From: Schizophyllum amplum
Lineage: Eukaryota > Basidiomycota > Agaricomycetes > Agaricales > Schizophyllaceae
Direction of reading: 5' to 3'
DNA: 64,000 nt
Assembly (NCBI GenBank): GCA_007026445.1
Contig: VDMD01000009.1
Coordinates: 248,001 to 312,000, forward strand
The notes under the pieces are model-generated. The model did not search any database. It was not told the origin of the DNA and saw nothing but the letters and a program-made list of their open reading frames with translations. The first letter of the stretch is position 1, and every line of letters begins with the position of its first letter. Made by a program: the position numbers and the translations under genes. This document shows, piece by piece, positions 12,362-23,373 of this stretch.

Positions 12362-12738
12362 TGTGATGCGCTCGGGCATCGCTGCGTTCAGAGACTCCGT
12401 GCGAGAGCCGTGGGTGAGCACGAGATGCTGCGCGGGGTGCTGGACCAGCTGAAAGGAGCCTCGTACCGGACGTGGTAGCGTCCGACGGCAGGCTGTCTAT
12501 GATATGAGCCCGCGTGCCAGGTGTGTTAGCAACCGACCGCGAGCTGTCAATGATATGAGCCCTCCGCTAGATGTTTGAGCATCCGCGGGGGGCTAGGCGA
12601 TACGGGAACCAAACGAGACGAGAGACAAGATCAAGGTGTAAAAGCTATCTAGACAAATACATGCAAACTGACTATATACCGGGTCGGACCGATGTACCGG
12701 GCTTCGGCCGTGTCCACCGATATCCCAGCCATACCACA
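12362..12738. repeat. Left LTR (377 bp)
   Basis: It begins TG and ends CA, and it matches the right LTR across its length with no difference noticed. It is preceded by CTGCG. Confidence 0.92.
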
Positions 12739-13729
12739 ACGCCCCCCACACGGGCAAGACCGGAACACGGGCCTAGAGCACAAGAAGAGGGAGGGAGGGT
12801 GGGGATAATAAAAGTTGCCTGCTGCGAGGGATTCAAACACTTGCCAGATGGGCACAGGTTTGAGTCACACTCGCTGCATTTGCTTCCCCGGGTGCTCCTC
12901 CCTCACTGTCCATTGCACCCGCTATTGTCCACTTGAGGGTCTAGCCAGTCGATGTAGCAGACAGGTGGGCACTCTGTGACATTCGCTGTGCAGCCCTGCA
13001 CTCGTGCCGCAGTCCTTCTCCATCTCCTAAGTCCTTCGGCTTCTCCGTCACCATATGGCATGCCGTCCTCAGTAGACCAAGCTCCGATGTCCTCCCATCA
13101 ATGCCTCGGCTTGCAGCAGTAACCCATGTACAGGGCCTGGGCTATGCTCTGCAGCAATGGCCTCATCCTGCTGGCAGCCTCTGCATAGTGCAGCCCTCGC
13201 CTAGCTTGGGCATGGACAGTGCACCAGGCAGGGGTGAGGGTATAGTATACAGATACACCCCACCCCCTGCCCCCCACTTTGAAGGTTCCTCGCAAGCGCC
13301 TTAGGATAAGCGAAGCAAGGGAGCTTCAAAGTACCACCTGAATTGCGCATCACGATGGCCCCCCAACCAATAAGCGTGGATTAACCGAAGAGGCAGGGCT
13401 TATAAGGGAAGGCAGGCTGTCGAGTGGGCTGGGCGGGTGGGCCGATTTGGGCAGGTGTTGAAGCAATGCTCCATTCAGCAGACTATGTGGCGCGCGAGGG
13501 GGTGGGACTGAAAGAGCAGCATTGTGTTTGCGCGTGGGCCCGCCACGGTAGGCGCTGGTTCCACGCGTGCTCACTCATGAGGAAGTACACAAGAGGATGT
13601 CTGATGCGTAAGAGATGTTGCAGATGCTAATGTTGAGCTGGCAGAGGCACTGAGCCCTCGCCGGGGACGGCGCTTGCGCATGAGAGATCGAGTTGTCAAA
13701 AGGACGGTGATATCTGCAGCTGTTGTTGC

Positions 13730-16700
13730 CGAAGGCGCGCGCATTGAAGCCAGCGGGACGCATCCGCACGTGGAGAGGCGCGGATGCTGCGCGGGAAACT
13801 CTTGCCGGTGTGTCGTCGCTGGTGGCGACCTCCCTCGTGAGGCGCATGCTCTGGTGCTTCATCGCGAAGGCCGCGGGGTGCCGAGCTCACGCCGGTGAAG
13901 GCGCTGAGTCCATGCTGCGATGCGACGCAATGATCCTTGCCATTCGTAGTCAGTCGGCCCTGGGAGGCGGCTTCTCGGAGGTCGGGGAGGCGACGGCGCA
14001 GCGGTTGAGGATATTGTCGGCGACTCCGGGGCGCGCTCGCGGTGAAGCCAGTGAGACGCGTGCGAACGCGTGGGCTGCCGGTAGACGCGGTGGTCCCGCG
14101 CAGGCGATGCTCGCCCGTGCGCATACTCGAGTGCTCGTGCCCGTAGGGACGCGGAGATGGAGGCGTTGCTGCCGAAGGAGCGCACATCGAAGCCAGCGCG
14201 ACGCGCCAGCGCGACGCGCCCGCGCGTGAAGTCCGCCGCGGTAGGCGCTGGTTCTGCGCGAGAGATGGTCCGCTGTAGGCGCGTGCTCTTGAGCTTCAGC
14301 GCGAAGGATGCGTGGCGCTGAGCTCACGCCGAGGCGGCACTCACGCCGGGAGCACAGGCGGACGATTGGCAAGAACCCTCGAGGGCGGGAGAGTGGACAC
14401 GGGCCACTTGAGTGACAGGATGATCGACGAATATGCAGGATGACAGCCGCGCGTACGTGCCACAGCCGTGGTGCTCGCGCTGTGGGGCGAAGCGCCATGC
14501 ACCCGAGGAACGCAAGTAGGAGCCGGCGGTACGCGTTCGCGCGCGGGTTTCGCCGCGGTAGGCGCTGGCTTCGCGCGTGTTTGCGCATGCTCGGCTTCAG
14601 GGTTGCGTATGTGCCGTCTTGCACAGGCACAGAGGTTGCATGGTGATGGGTGCACGCTGGTGAAGGTACTGTGCCCACACCGCGGAGGGAGCGATGCGGA
14701 TGGACGGTGCGTCCGTACACTTGAGGGGGACGTGACGCTGGGCGCGGACTCGTACGCGAGATGACGAGGGCGTGAGGCACCATTGCCGAGAGCGCGCGTG
14801 TCGAAGCCAGCGAAACGCATCAGCGCGTGGAGTCCGCCGCGATAGGCGCTGGTTCCACGCGTGAGATGCTCGCCGTTGCGGGCTCGCTGAAGGGGCGCTC
14901 CGAGGCGGCGCGCGCACGCGCTCTTGAGCTTCGGTGCGAAGGCCGCTTGGCGCTGAGCCCACGCCGGTGAAGGCGCTGAGTTCCCGCCGGGGCGGCATTC
15001 GTACTGGGGGCGCGGGAGGACAACCGCGCGTACGTGCTGTCATCAAGGTGCTCACAGCGAGGGGACGCAGAACCGTTCGCGCGGGAGCCGTGGGTGTCCT
15101 CGAGCGATCGAGCTCGAGATGCGGGGATGAGGGCGACACCGTCGAAGGCGCGCGCATTGCAGCCAGCGAGACGCGTCAGCGCGCGGAGTCCGCTGCGACA
15201 GGCGCTGATTCTGCGCGAGCGACGCTTGCCGGCGCGTGTTCGGTCGGTGGAGGCGCTGAGCCCACGCCGGAGCGGCACTGACGCCGGAGGCGCGGGGGGA
15301 CGATGGGCGAGACCCCGCAGGGCAGGAGAGTGGGTGCGGGAATGCGGGCGACTGGACGATTGACCAGGGAAGATACGCCAGAGGACAGCCGTGCGTACGC
15401 GCTGTGACCAAGGTGCTTGCGTGGAGGGGATGGAGCGCCGCACGGCGCTTCCTCCTGGTGTTCAAGGGTACAGGGCGCCGTCTGTAAGAGAGTCGTAGGC
15501 CGAGAGCGCGTGTAACGGGGACGCCATCTTGAGCTCCGACGCGAAGGCCGCGAGGCGTTGAGCTCACGCCAGCGAAGGCGCTGAGGTCTGGCTGGGGATG
15601 GCGCTCGCGCGCGAGGGAGCGAGGTGTCAAAGAATGAGGGTGGCTGTGTGTGAGACTGAGAGGCCGTCGTCGCCGAAGGCGTGCGCGTTGAAGCTAACGA
15701 GACGCGCCAGCGCGGGACGTTCGCCGCCATAGGCGCTGGTTCCGCGCGTGACACGTTTGCCGGTGCGAGTTTGCTGGAGGCGTGCTCCGGGAAAGCGAGC
15801 GCGCACTCTTGAGCTTCGGCGCGGGGGCCGCGCGGCGCTGAGCTCACGCCGGTGGAGGCGCTGAGTTCCTGCCGTGGACGGCGTTCATGCGCAGTGGCGG
15901 GACAACGCGGGAAGAGCAAGATGACGGCCCCGCCTTGGACGGGGCCGTGTCCGGGGGTGCGCGTTGCGCGAGGGCGAGCTGAGACCTCGAAGGTAGCCGA
16001 TAGCCGCGTTGGCTCGTCTTGTATTGTTGGAAAGCCCCCCATACGAGATGCATACCGGACACGCTCGTAATTGCGTATATGCCCAGTTCCCATGCCCCTC
16101 CGTCTGTTCTGCTCCTCCTCCTCTGCTTCCTGATCCCCCAAGACGTATGGCGAAGGCTTCGAATTGGGAACGAAGTACCGTTTGTGCGGGGAATGGCAAG
16201 CACGAGATGGGGACGGCGAGGAGAGGACACGGTCGATGTCGACGCCCGCGAAACGCTTTCGTACGCGTAGACTACCGGTATGCGCGCTGGTCTCGTGGGG
16301 GCGACGCTCGCCCGGGCGTGTCCTCAAGTGCTTGAGCTCGAGATGCGGAGATGAGGGTGGCATTGCCGAAGGCGCGCGCATAGAAGTCAACGAGACACGC
16401 CAGCGCGTGGAGTCCGCCGCGATAGGCGCTGTTTCCGCGCGAGAGACGCTTGTCGGTGCGTGTTCGCTGGTGACGCGCTCCGGCATGGCGCGCGCGCACT
16501 CTTGAGCTCCCGTGCGAAGGCCGCGTGGCGTTGAGCTCACGCCGGTGAAGGCGCTGAGCTCCCGCCGCGGGCAGCGTACGCGGATGGATAACTCGGGAAG
16601 TGAATCGTAACCAGCGGACGGCCCCGCGTGAGACAGGGTACGGGCTCCGTGGCCGAAGATGCGCGTTGGGACTGGTGAGCGCGGTCGCGTGCGCGAGGAC

Positions 16701-17450
16701 GGGCTGAGGCCTTGACTGGACGACCGCGTCGCAGGATGGCCGAGTCGATCGCTTGTGCGCGTTTGCAAGGTGGCCGATAGCCGCGCTGGCTCGTCGACGA
16801 AATGCGTGACGTGCGCGCGAGGCTCTTAGTGACTCAGTCGGAGAGCACTGTCGTGATCGAGGCGGCCGTCAGCTGTGTCAGCGCGCAGAGCGTCCTAAAC
16901 GCGCCGTGGAGATGGTAACGCTGCAGCCGAAGGCGCGCCAGCTTGCTCCGCGCGGGTAGTGCTTTCTGGTGCATGCTCCGGGCTGCTGGCAAGCTCCGAT
17001 AGGCGTGCGCGCTTTCTCGCGCTTCGCGCGAAGATCGCGTGGCGCTGAGCTCACGCCGCTGGAGGCGCTGAGCCCGCACCGAGACGGCAATCGAGCACGG
17101 CTGGGAGAGGAGCGCGTGGACACACGGGCGACTACCTGATCGACGCGGGTAGAGGCGAAGCGCGGGAGGACGACCAGCCGGGACCCCATTGGCAGGACTC
17201 AGAGAGTGCATGCGGATCGCGCGGGCGACGGGATGAATGACTAAAGGGAGGGAGTACGCGAGATGGCGAGGGCGGGAGCGCACCGTCGCCGAGGGCGCGC
17301 GCGTTGAAGCCAGCGAGACGCGGCAGCGTGTGGAGTCCGCCGCGGTAGGCGCTGATTCCGCGCGTGAGAGGCTTGCGTTTGCGGGCTCGCTGGTGACGCG
17401 TTCTGGCGTGCCGCGCGCGCACTCTTGGGCTTTGGCGTGAAGGCCGCGCG
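13730..17450. repeat. Interspersed GC-rich internal repeats of the LTR element
   Basis: A motif close to gaagccagcgagacgcgtca, followed by agtccgccgcgataggcgct, recurs near 13745, 14195, 14800, 15155, 15690, 16380 and 17300. A second block with gctgagctcacgccggtgaa accompanies it. Spacing is irregular (about 350-920 bp) and copies differ by many substitutions. The block is old relative to the LTRs and not a simple tandem array. Confidence 0.7.
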
Positions 17451-18039
17451 GCGTTGAGCTCACGCCGGTGAAGGCGCTGAGCCCACGCCGGGGCAGCTCT
17501 CACGCCGATGGCGCCGGGAACGAGCCGCGGGAGCCCCGTAGGGCAGGAGAGTGGGAACGCGACGCTGCGGGCCACTTGACGATCAACGCGTGGAGCGGGT
17601 ACGCCTGAGGACGGCCGCGATTAGGCGCCGTGATCGAGGTGCTCGCGTTGAGGGGGAGCGCCATCCGCACAGCGAATGCCAGACTCGGGAGGGGGACGGC
17701 GAGGATGCCGGTAACGCTGACGGCCCTCGCTCGCTCGTGGTCCAGACAATAGCCGCGTTGGCTCATCGGCTGCCCGTGGCTGCGAGACGGTATGCGGCCG
17801 CGTCCTCGCGTCCTCGTCGCAGTGTGGCGCTCATGTCGTTCGAGGCGCGCGCGCAGGTCGCCGCGGCCGGCGCTTGTTCAGCGCGTGCGTCGCTTGCTGC
17901 GCAACCTATCTTGACTAGGTATCCACAAAGCACCTCCCAGGCGGGACGTTCGAAGGGTGCTGGCGCGATTGAACGAGTCGTTAGCTGTGTTCACGCGGTG
18001 AGCGTCCTCGACGCGCCGTATTCCCGTGCCCCCCAGTCC

Positions 18040-18310
18040 TGATGTGTCCTGCCCCCCACTCCTAAAGTCTCCTTTGTCCCAGTTGGCATGCGAGAATGCT
18101 CGAGAGATTGCTTGCAAAGCTGGAGAGAGCCTGGAGGGAGCTTGGTGAGGAGACAGAGTGATCGGGCGTGATGGTAAGAGGAGAGGACGAAGTCGGTGAT
18201 GGGCGAGTGATGTCGACATGGCAGTATTGTTCTGAAGGCATGTACGAGTAGACAGCTTGAGGGAGAGACCGAAGTTGGATAAAGAGTGACTGAAGAATGA
18301 ATATATTGCT
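18040..18310 (-). pseudogene. Captured 5' gene end with presequence-like start
   Basis: On the minus strand a TATA-like atatattc (near 18300) is followed by a pyrimidine-rich leader and an ATG at 18219. The encoded N-terminus (MSTSLAHHRLRPLLLP and on through QAISRAFSHANWDKGDF) is rich in Arg, Ser, Leu and His and lacks acidic residues. That is what a mitochondrial targeting presequence looks like. It soon runs into element-like sequence. I infer a host promoter and first coding segment picked up by the LTR element; the donor gene is not recognised. Confidence 0.4.
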
Positions 18311-18680
18311 AACCGCCGGATGTGGCGCGTAAGCTGATCAACGTAGCTAGTAATGGCGTGTCCGTTGCCAGTAGAGGCACACGGATCGCCTGTTGTAGCA
18401 TACATGATATAGAAGGAACAACGTCCGGGAACGCGGGGGCGCACGGATTGCCGGAAGAGGCACATCCGCTGTTCATCGTCGAGTCGGGTGTTCCCGGAAC
18501 CGCCGCTGAAGGTGCACCGCTCGACTCGACGGAGCAGAACAGACAGCACGGATGCTGAATGTCCTGAAGGCACGCTGCAAGCAGCTGCCGCTGGCAACGA
18601 TGGGCACACCGCCGCAGAAGGCGCTATCGTGCTGCTAAACTTTACGGACTCGCTGATGGAGTCCGCGGTCATGCCACCAT

Positions 18681-19057
18681 TGTGATGCGCTCGGGCATCG
18701 CTGCGTTCAGAGACTCCGTGCGAGAGCCGTGGGTGAGCACGAGATGCTGCGCGGGGTGCTGGACCAGCTGAAAGGAGCCTCGTACCGGACGTGGTAGCGT
18801 CCGACGGCAGGCTGTCTATGATATGAGCCCGCGTGCCAGGTGTGTTAGCAACCGACCGCGAGCTGTCAATGATATGAGCCCTCCGCTAGATGTTTGAGCA
18901 TCCGCGGGGGGCTAGGCGATACGGGAACCAAACGAGACGAGAGACAAGATCAAGGTGTAAAAGCTATCTAGACAAATACATGCAAACTGACTATATACCG
19001 GGTCGGACCGATGTACCGGGCTTCGGCCGTGTCCACCGATATCCCAGCCATACCACA
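18681..19057. repeat. Right LTR (377 bp)
   Basis: Same sequence as the left LTR by eye. It is followed by the target duplication CTGCG at 19058-19062, after which A3 exon 1 coding sequence continues without loss. Confidence 0.92.
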
Positions 19058-19151
19058 CTGCGTCTAGGTCAATGAGGCGGTAACTGACGACAGGGACGGC
19101 TTCTATATGTTTTTCGGTGGAGACAGAGGAAGACCAAACAGAGGGAGACAT

Positions 19152-19615
19152 TCGGAGAACGGCGTTGAGGGCGGAAGAAATGATAAACGACGAGTGGCGT
19201 GCGTGCGTGAGTGCAGGAGACAAAGAGATCAACAGGCAGTTTGGCCTTGTTGATATGAACACGCTGCGAATCAGAACGTGACCGCAATTCGGAGGCCGCG
19301 GCTTTGTCCGGTCACACTCAAACAATCACAGGTGACGGCTCGAACATTGCTCGAACAAAGAACTCCATTGTACTCTTCCATATGCACTGCCGCGCCCTAT
19401 ATGACTCGGTGTGCCCCGCTCAACTTGATTTTATAGATGCTTGGTTTGTGTCCGTAGGCCGCGCCCTATAAAATGACGGGCTTCTGGGTACCTAAGTTCG
19501 ACATTGCTGTTGCCCCCCGAGCATCTTGCTGCGTTCCCGGTCTCCGAGTCGTGTGAGCACATTTCTTTCAAATCAAGACGCTTGACTTATGCATTATATA
19601 CGCTAGATCGGTGGC
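19152..19615. promoter_or_regulatory. Shared divergent promoter region A3/B1
   Basis: 464 bp between the start codons of A3 (minus) and B1 (plus). Near 19390-19475 a repeated motif cgcgccctata appears twice, both TATA-like. No other gene fits here. Bidirectional activity is inferred from the arrangement only. Confidence 0.5.
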
Positions 19616-20789
19616 ATGCCTCTGACAAGGGGATGTCGTGCCACTCGGCGGCGTGGCAAGCCTGAGGTCGTCGACACGCAAGTCCCCCTCCGTCGTAGCG
19701 CTCGTATCCAAGCTCTTCTTGAAAACCCTGGGAAGGTTCTCTCATCGAAGACAGTCACTGCTCGGAAGAAAGCTTCACGCGCTGCTCGCCGCTTTCCCCC
19801 GATAACACCTGACAGGTCTGCAAGGACGCTGGCCGATCGCGACCTTAGCTTTGAACCCTCTCCTGCGCCCTCTTCCGACGATACAGAAAGTCAAACAGAA
19901 TCAAGAGGACCTACTGAGTGGAGCACACCGCCAAGAAACATCGACGGCTGGTCCGCTCGGCCACCGGCTGGACCTCTCGCTCAAGTGTCTTTCCATGGCC
20001 ACAGGTGTTCGCTGTCGCTGTTCAGCAATGCCAATTGCAGCGTCCAGGGGGCTCATGTTGTTGCGCACGCCTCTGATCTTCGTGTGGTAAGCATCATACT
20101 CCGTACTCCGTCCTCACTTCTGATGCTTCACCTTTGTTCCAAAGACTGCGGGCTTCGAAAAATTCATGGTCATTCCCTCTGGCAAGCTCAACCTTGACCG
20201 CCGTTCAAACAGGGTCTTCCGTATGCGCAGCTCGTAGTCTCTTTAATGAATGATCACTGATACTCAAGACAGTCGATGCCAACCTCCATATCGCCTACGA
20301 TCACGGGAAATGGGCGTTCATTCCTCTTTACGAAGACTTATCAAGGATGAACTTCGCCTTGCGGAGGCTACAGCTGCAACCTGCTCCTGGTGAGACCGAA
20401 CCACCGTCGCGGAACTCTGAAGGGTTCACCCCTCATGAAGAGGTTTGTTTTATGCGCGCTGGAAATACAACGCCGTGACGAAGCTGATGATAACCCAGGT
20501 GTTCCCCCGCAAATATAGGGACTTCCACATCGTTCCCTTCTCGACCTGGGGAAATGAGATTCCAATCACGCGCAAAGTTCATGTCGACCAGAAGGAGTGC
20601 CGCGTCTATCTGCCTCCATGGACCAACCCCGACGACACGCCAGCCCTCCCGAAGGCAACGTTGCACTGCTCGCCATACTTCATCACGTACAAGGCGTACC
20701 TCGCGTTGAAGCAGCCCGGAGTCCACGCTCCTCTGTACCCGCGTGAAGTGGACCTGGTTATCAAGAATGGCAAGCTCATGGAAAATTGA
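19616..20789 (+). CDS. B1: HNH_2-like nuclease-family protein
   Basis: Exons 19616-20086, 20145-20220 (76 nt), 20273-20442 (170 nt) and 20499-20789 give 335 aa. A basic N-terminus (LRRSARIQ, RKKASRAARR) suggests a nuclear localisation or nucleic-acid-binding segment. The HNH-like core is GHRC, then QGAHVVAHASD, then LNLDRRSNRVF and LDANLHIAYDHGKWAFIP. That supplies His, Asn and His, with the second His at Asn+9. The C-terminal part has DFHIVPFSTW, YLPPWTNPDDTPALP, LHCSPYFITYKAYLAL and PREVDLVI. The gene is divergent from A3 and tail-to-tail with A4. An HNH fold is inferred from the motif pattern; nuclease activity is not shown. Confidence 0.8.
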
Positions 20790-21628
20790 TTGACCTAAGC
20801 GGTGCGGGTCGTTTCGACTGGTCCTCTTTCTGACTTCTGCGGTTATGATTTGTTCAATGGCCGTGCATATTGCGTGCCATATCCCATTTTCAAGTCGCTC
20901 CCTACCCATTAACACCGTTTGTATCACTATCCTTAGTACATTTCTTACTCTCTCATACCATTGTATCATAAGATTAGCGCTGGTCGCTGCCATTGTGCGT
21001 GAGTTGCTAGCAGCTTATACTGAGTTGGCCAACCCTTGGGCTCGGACTTCCCAACTGTGGCAAATCGCAGCTAGCACCGCAAAGAGAATTCACAAGTCGT
21101 CGTCCTCCTGCAAAAAGGCTATGCGCTGCAAGCACGACACTTCGCCTACCGACGCACTTGCACTTGACAAACCTGAGATAAACGGTTCGCAGAACGTAAT
21201 TGTTTTGTGGCTACCGGCGGTGCCAGTGAGCGGCGTCCAATATTCGATTATTGGACTTCGATACCGAGAAATATTTATCTACTGATAAGTACTACACTTG
21301 CACGTATGTATAGGCCCGGCGTACAGCGGAATAAACGCAGATCATGGACTTCGAGGTGCTTTGAGCACCAATCATGATTCATCTGCCGCCCCATCGAGGT
21401 CCTGTCCCGGTCCGGCGTCGTGAGTACGCCTATGGAGACTGTTGGTGACGGACGTAAGCGTTGCTATACTTTCGGATATTCGTGTATCCGGAAGTGCGAG
21501 GCGACGACGCATCGCAGTGCACGGTATGTTCATTGGTCACGACGGCGAGACCGCGAAGGCGGCAGTTGGCATTGATTGCGTACCGATCTCGAAGGCCACC
21601 ACTGTGAGGGCCAGTCCTCGATGTGAGC
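20790..21628. other. Tail-to-tail spacer B1/A4
   Basis: Non-coding 3' flanks. The interval matches the B2/A5 spacer (31722-33090) in inverted orientation and preserves the empty target site of the TA-flanked element there (around 21330). No gene seen. Confidence 0.6.
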
Positions 21629-22948
21629 TCACTGCGGGTCCTCAGCCCATAGGCATGTGAGGTAGGTGCGCATTGCCCAAAGGTTGCTTGAGTATCCCGA
21701 GCGATCCACAGCGTGACCGAGAAGGACGCCGCCCCCGTTCATGCTGATGTCAGGGTGTAGGGCGTCCTCGGCGTCGCGCACGGCCTGTAGACGGTAGCGC
21801 GCTAGCTCTTCGTCCTGAGCCGCCTCCTGGTCAAGCGATGTCGGCTGCCACACAGAGACGTTATTCTTGTGCTGACGCGCGATTTCGTCAATCCAAGCAC
21901 GAAGATCCGATGGGTCATAGTCCATGCCGCCCTCTGCTCCGGACTCTGAGCCTGGTCCAGGAAGGACAGAGCCCCTCGCGCGAGCTGGGCGCATATCGCA
22001 TTTAGCGTAGGGTGTGGTCCTCGTGGTCGTCTTCAGCTGCCGACATGGCGCGCGGGTCGTCTTCCGCACGGAGCCCTCTGCCGTGTTGCCTTTACGAGAA
22101 TCCCGAAGCGCAGAACTCGCCTCATGACCGTCGTCGCTGAGGGGATGGCGATGATGCTTCCACACGTCGGGCCCGATGAGAAATGAAGCAGGGGGCTCGT
22201 TCCTCCAACACGTAGTAATACTACCCACGGAGGACATGAGCGATCTGGCTTTCTTGTCGGGGTATATCATAGCAGCACAGCAATTGAGCTCCTTGCTGGC
22301 CATGAAAGTAACGAGGAACGGATGTGCGCGAGACTTGATGCGAGGGAACCGCCTGTAAGGTGCAGGGAATGTCTTGACGTCTTTGCCACGCTTGACATAT
22401 AGAGCCGGCCTGTCGCGCTTGAGCATCCACAAGGGCACAACATCGTATTCGTGTTCCTCGTCGGGATATTCCTGAGTGCGCGATCAGTACTACGATTGAT
22501 AAAATGGGGATGCTTGACGTACCTTGCGACAATCCCTGCGGGAATGAAGATCGGCGGTCATGTTATACGAGGCCATCTCCTTCATAGATTTCAGTGTCTC
22601 TTGCGTGGGCATAAAGACCCATTCGCGTCGCTTGAGTTTGTCGACCATGTCAGAGCGCACTATACCGCGAGCAACATGAGTTATCGCACTGAAGGAACGT
22701 GAAGATACTGACGTTCAATGTGGTTGAGTGGTGAGCTCAAATGCAGGTCGCCCTTCTGCAAGCCCCAGTAGTATTCAAAGTGATGGATCTACGATGCGCA
22801 AGTCAGTTTCAGCAGGTGTTAGCCAGGACACACGCACCTGTCGTCGGTAGCGGCCTTCATCGAAGGATACGATGCGATGATTGACAATCGGACTGTCAGC
22901 GTCCATATCATTGCACGTGGAGAATGCATGTGAAGGTATAGAGGGCAT
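21629..22948 (-). CDS. A4: family A protein
   Basis: Exons 22948-22838, 22788-22713 (76 nt), 22659-22523 (137 nt) and 22471-21629 encode 388 aa; all introns are 49-53 bp. The conserved blocks in order are VNHRIVSFDEGRYRRQ, HHFEYYWGLQKGDL, SPLNHIEVRSDMVDKL, WVFMPTQETLKSM, EYDVVPLWMLKRDRPALY, PRIKSRAHPFLVTF, IGPDVWKHHRHPLSDDG, a variable basic segment, DLRAWIDEIARQ and YSSNLWAMRTYLTCLWAED. The family B catalytic His position is Val. The gene appears intact, in contrast to its inverted copy A5. It is divergent from B3. Confidence 0.82.
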
Positions 22949-23373
22949 TTTCGGTGAAAAAGAAAAGATTTAGAAGAAGAGCGGCGGGAACGGTGAGTGG
23001 CTCAGTCGATTGTGATGGTGGCAGAAGACAAGCCAGTGACGTTCGGCAGTGGGCTTTCGGCCCGAACATTTCAACTTCCCACGCTTCTCACCCGAGATCA
23101 ACACCGGGCGCCCATTGTTCTTTTCATTCATTCGACAATGAACCGCTCTCCATTTTGATGGATGGCCTCGGTCACCTCGCACGTGTAAGGCTTGAGGACT
23201 CTTGCCCGGTATAAAAGCATGGGAGCATCAATGGACTCTTGTCTTCGCACTTTCCCCCTCCTCATCGGCATCTTGGCAAAGTCAGAATCACTCGCGGCCT
23301 TGTCTTGGTATATGTCCTCTTATATTAGCGTCATCGTATTGCTCACTGGATTCATCTAGCACGTCGCGCATCA
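22949..23373. promoter_or_regulatory. Shared divergent promoter region A4/B3
   Basis: 425 bp between the start codons of A4 and B3. A clear TATAAAAG lies at 23210-23217 on the plus strand, upstream of B3. No coding sequence recognised. Confidence 0.55.

Larger units (their letters stand above)
12362..19057. mobile_element. Non-autonomous LTR retrotransposon in A3
   Basis: Two 377-bp direct repeats (12362-12738 and 18681-19057) start TGTGATGCG and end ATACCACA. They are flanked by the 5-bp target duplication CTGCG, so the total is 6696 bp. By eye the LTRs are identical, which implies a very recent insertion. The interior has no gag, protease, reverse transcriptase, RNase H or integrase frame. 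No clear primer-binding site or polypurine tract was recognised next to the LTRs. It fits a large retrotransposon derivative (LARD-like) mobilised in trans. Long open frames in the interior (for example minus 15176-16768) reflect GC-rich repeats. Confidence 0.88.
11124..19151 (-). pseudogene. A3: family A gene split by LTR element
   Basis: Reading minus, exon 1 starts at ATG 19151 (MSPSVWSSSVSTEK) and runs to the insertion. It resumes at 12356-12340 and is followed by exons 12285-12210 (76 nt), 12151-12015 (137 nt) and 11966-11124. Apart from the 6696-bp LTR element in exon 1, all exons keep phase and match A6 closely, including TPLNHIEVRSDM, EYEYEFVPL, PRIKSRAHPFFVVF, KKHRHPLSDDG and the tail FCSNDWAMHKYRTPLWSS. 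The target duplication CTGCG lies at 12357-12361 and 19058-19062. Transcription would have to cross the whole element, so the allele is presumed null. It is divergent from B1, 464 bp away. Confidence 0.85.
10525..22948. repeat. Left arm of inverted segmental duplication (A3-B1-A4)
   Basis: Three genes and their flanks correspond, in reverse orientation and order, to 30375-36625 (A5-B2-A6). Without the 6.7-kb LTR element the arm is about 5.7 kb, and without its 599-bp transposon the right arm is also about 5.7 kb. Homology includes non-coding tails, for example the region after B1 at 20900-21350 against 32600-33020. One border falls at the start codons of A4 and A5. Confidence 0.8.

Noticed and set aside
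12739..12760. Primer-binding site adjacent to the left LTR
   Set aside because: The bases after the LTR (acgccccccacacgggc) do not match a tRNA 3' end I recognise.
12800..12880. tRNA-like B-box (gggattcaaac) after the left LTR
   Set aside because: No matching A-box, anticodon arm or acceptor stem could be folded; at best a tRNA relic.
15176..16768. 530-codon open frame on the minus strand inside the LTR element
   Set aside because: It follows the GC-rich internal repeats, is compositionally biased toward Arg/Ser/Pro/Ala, and shows no gag or pol motif.
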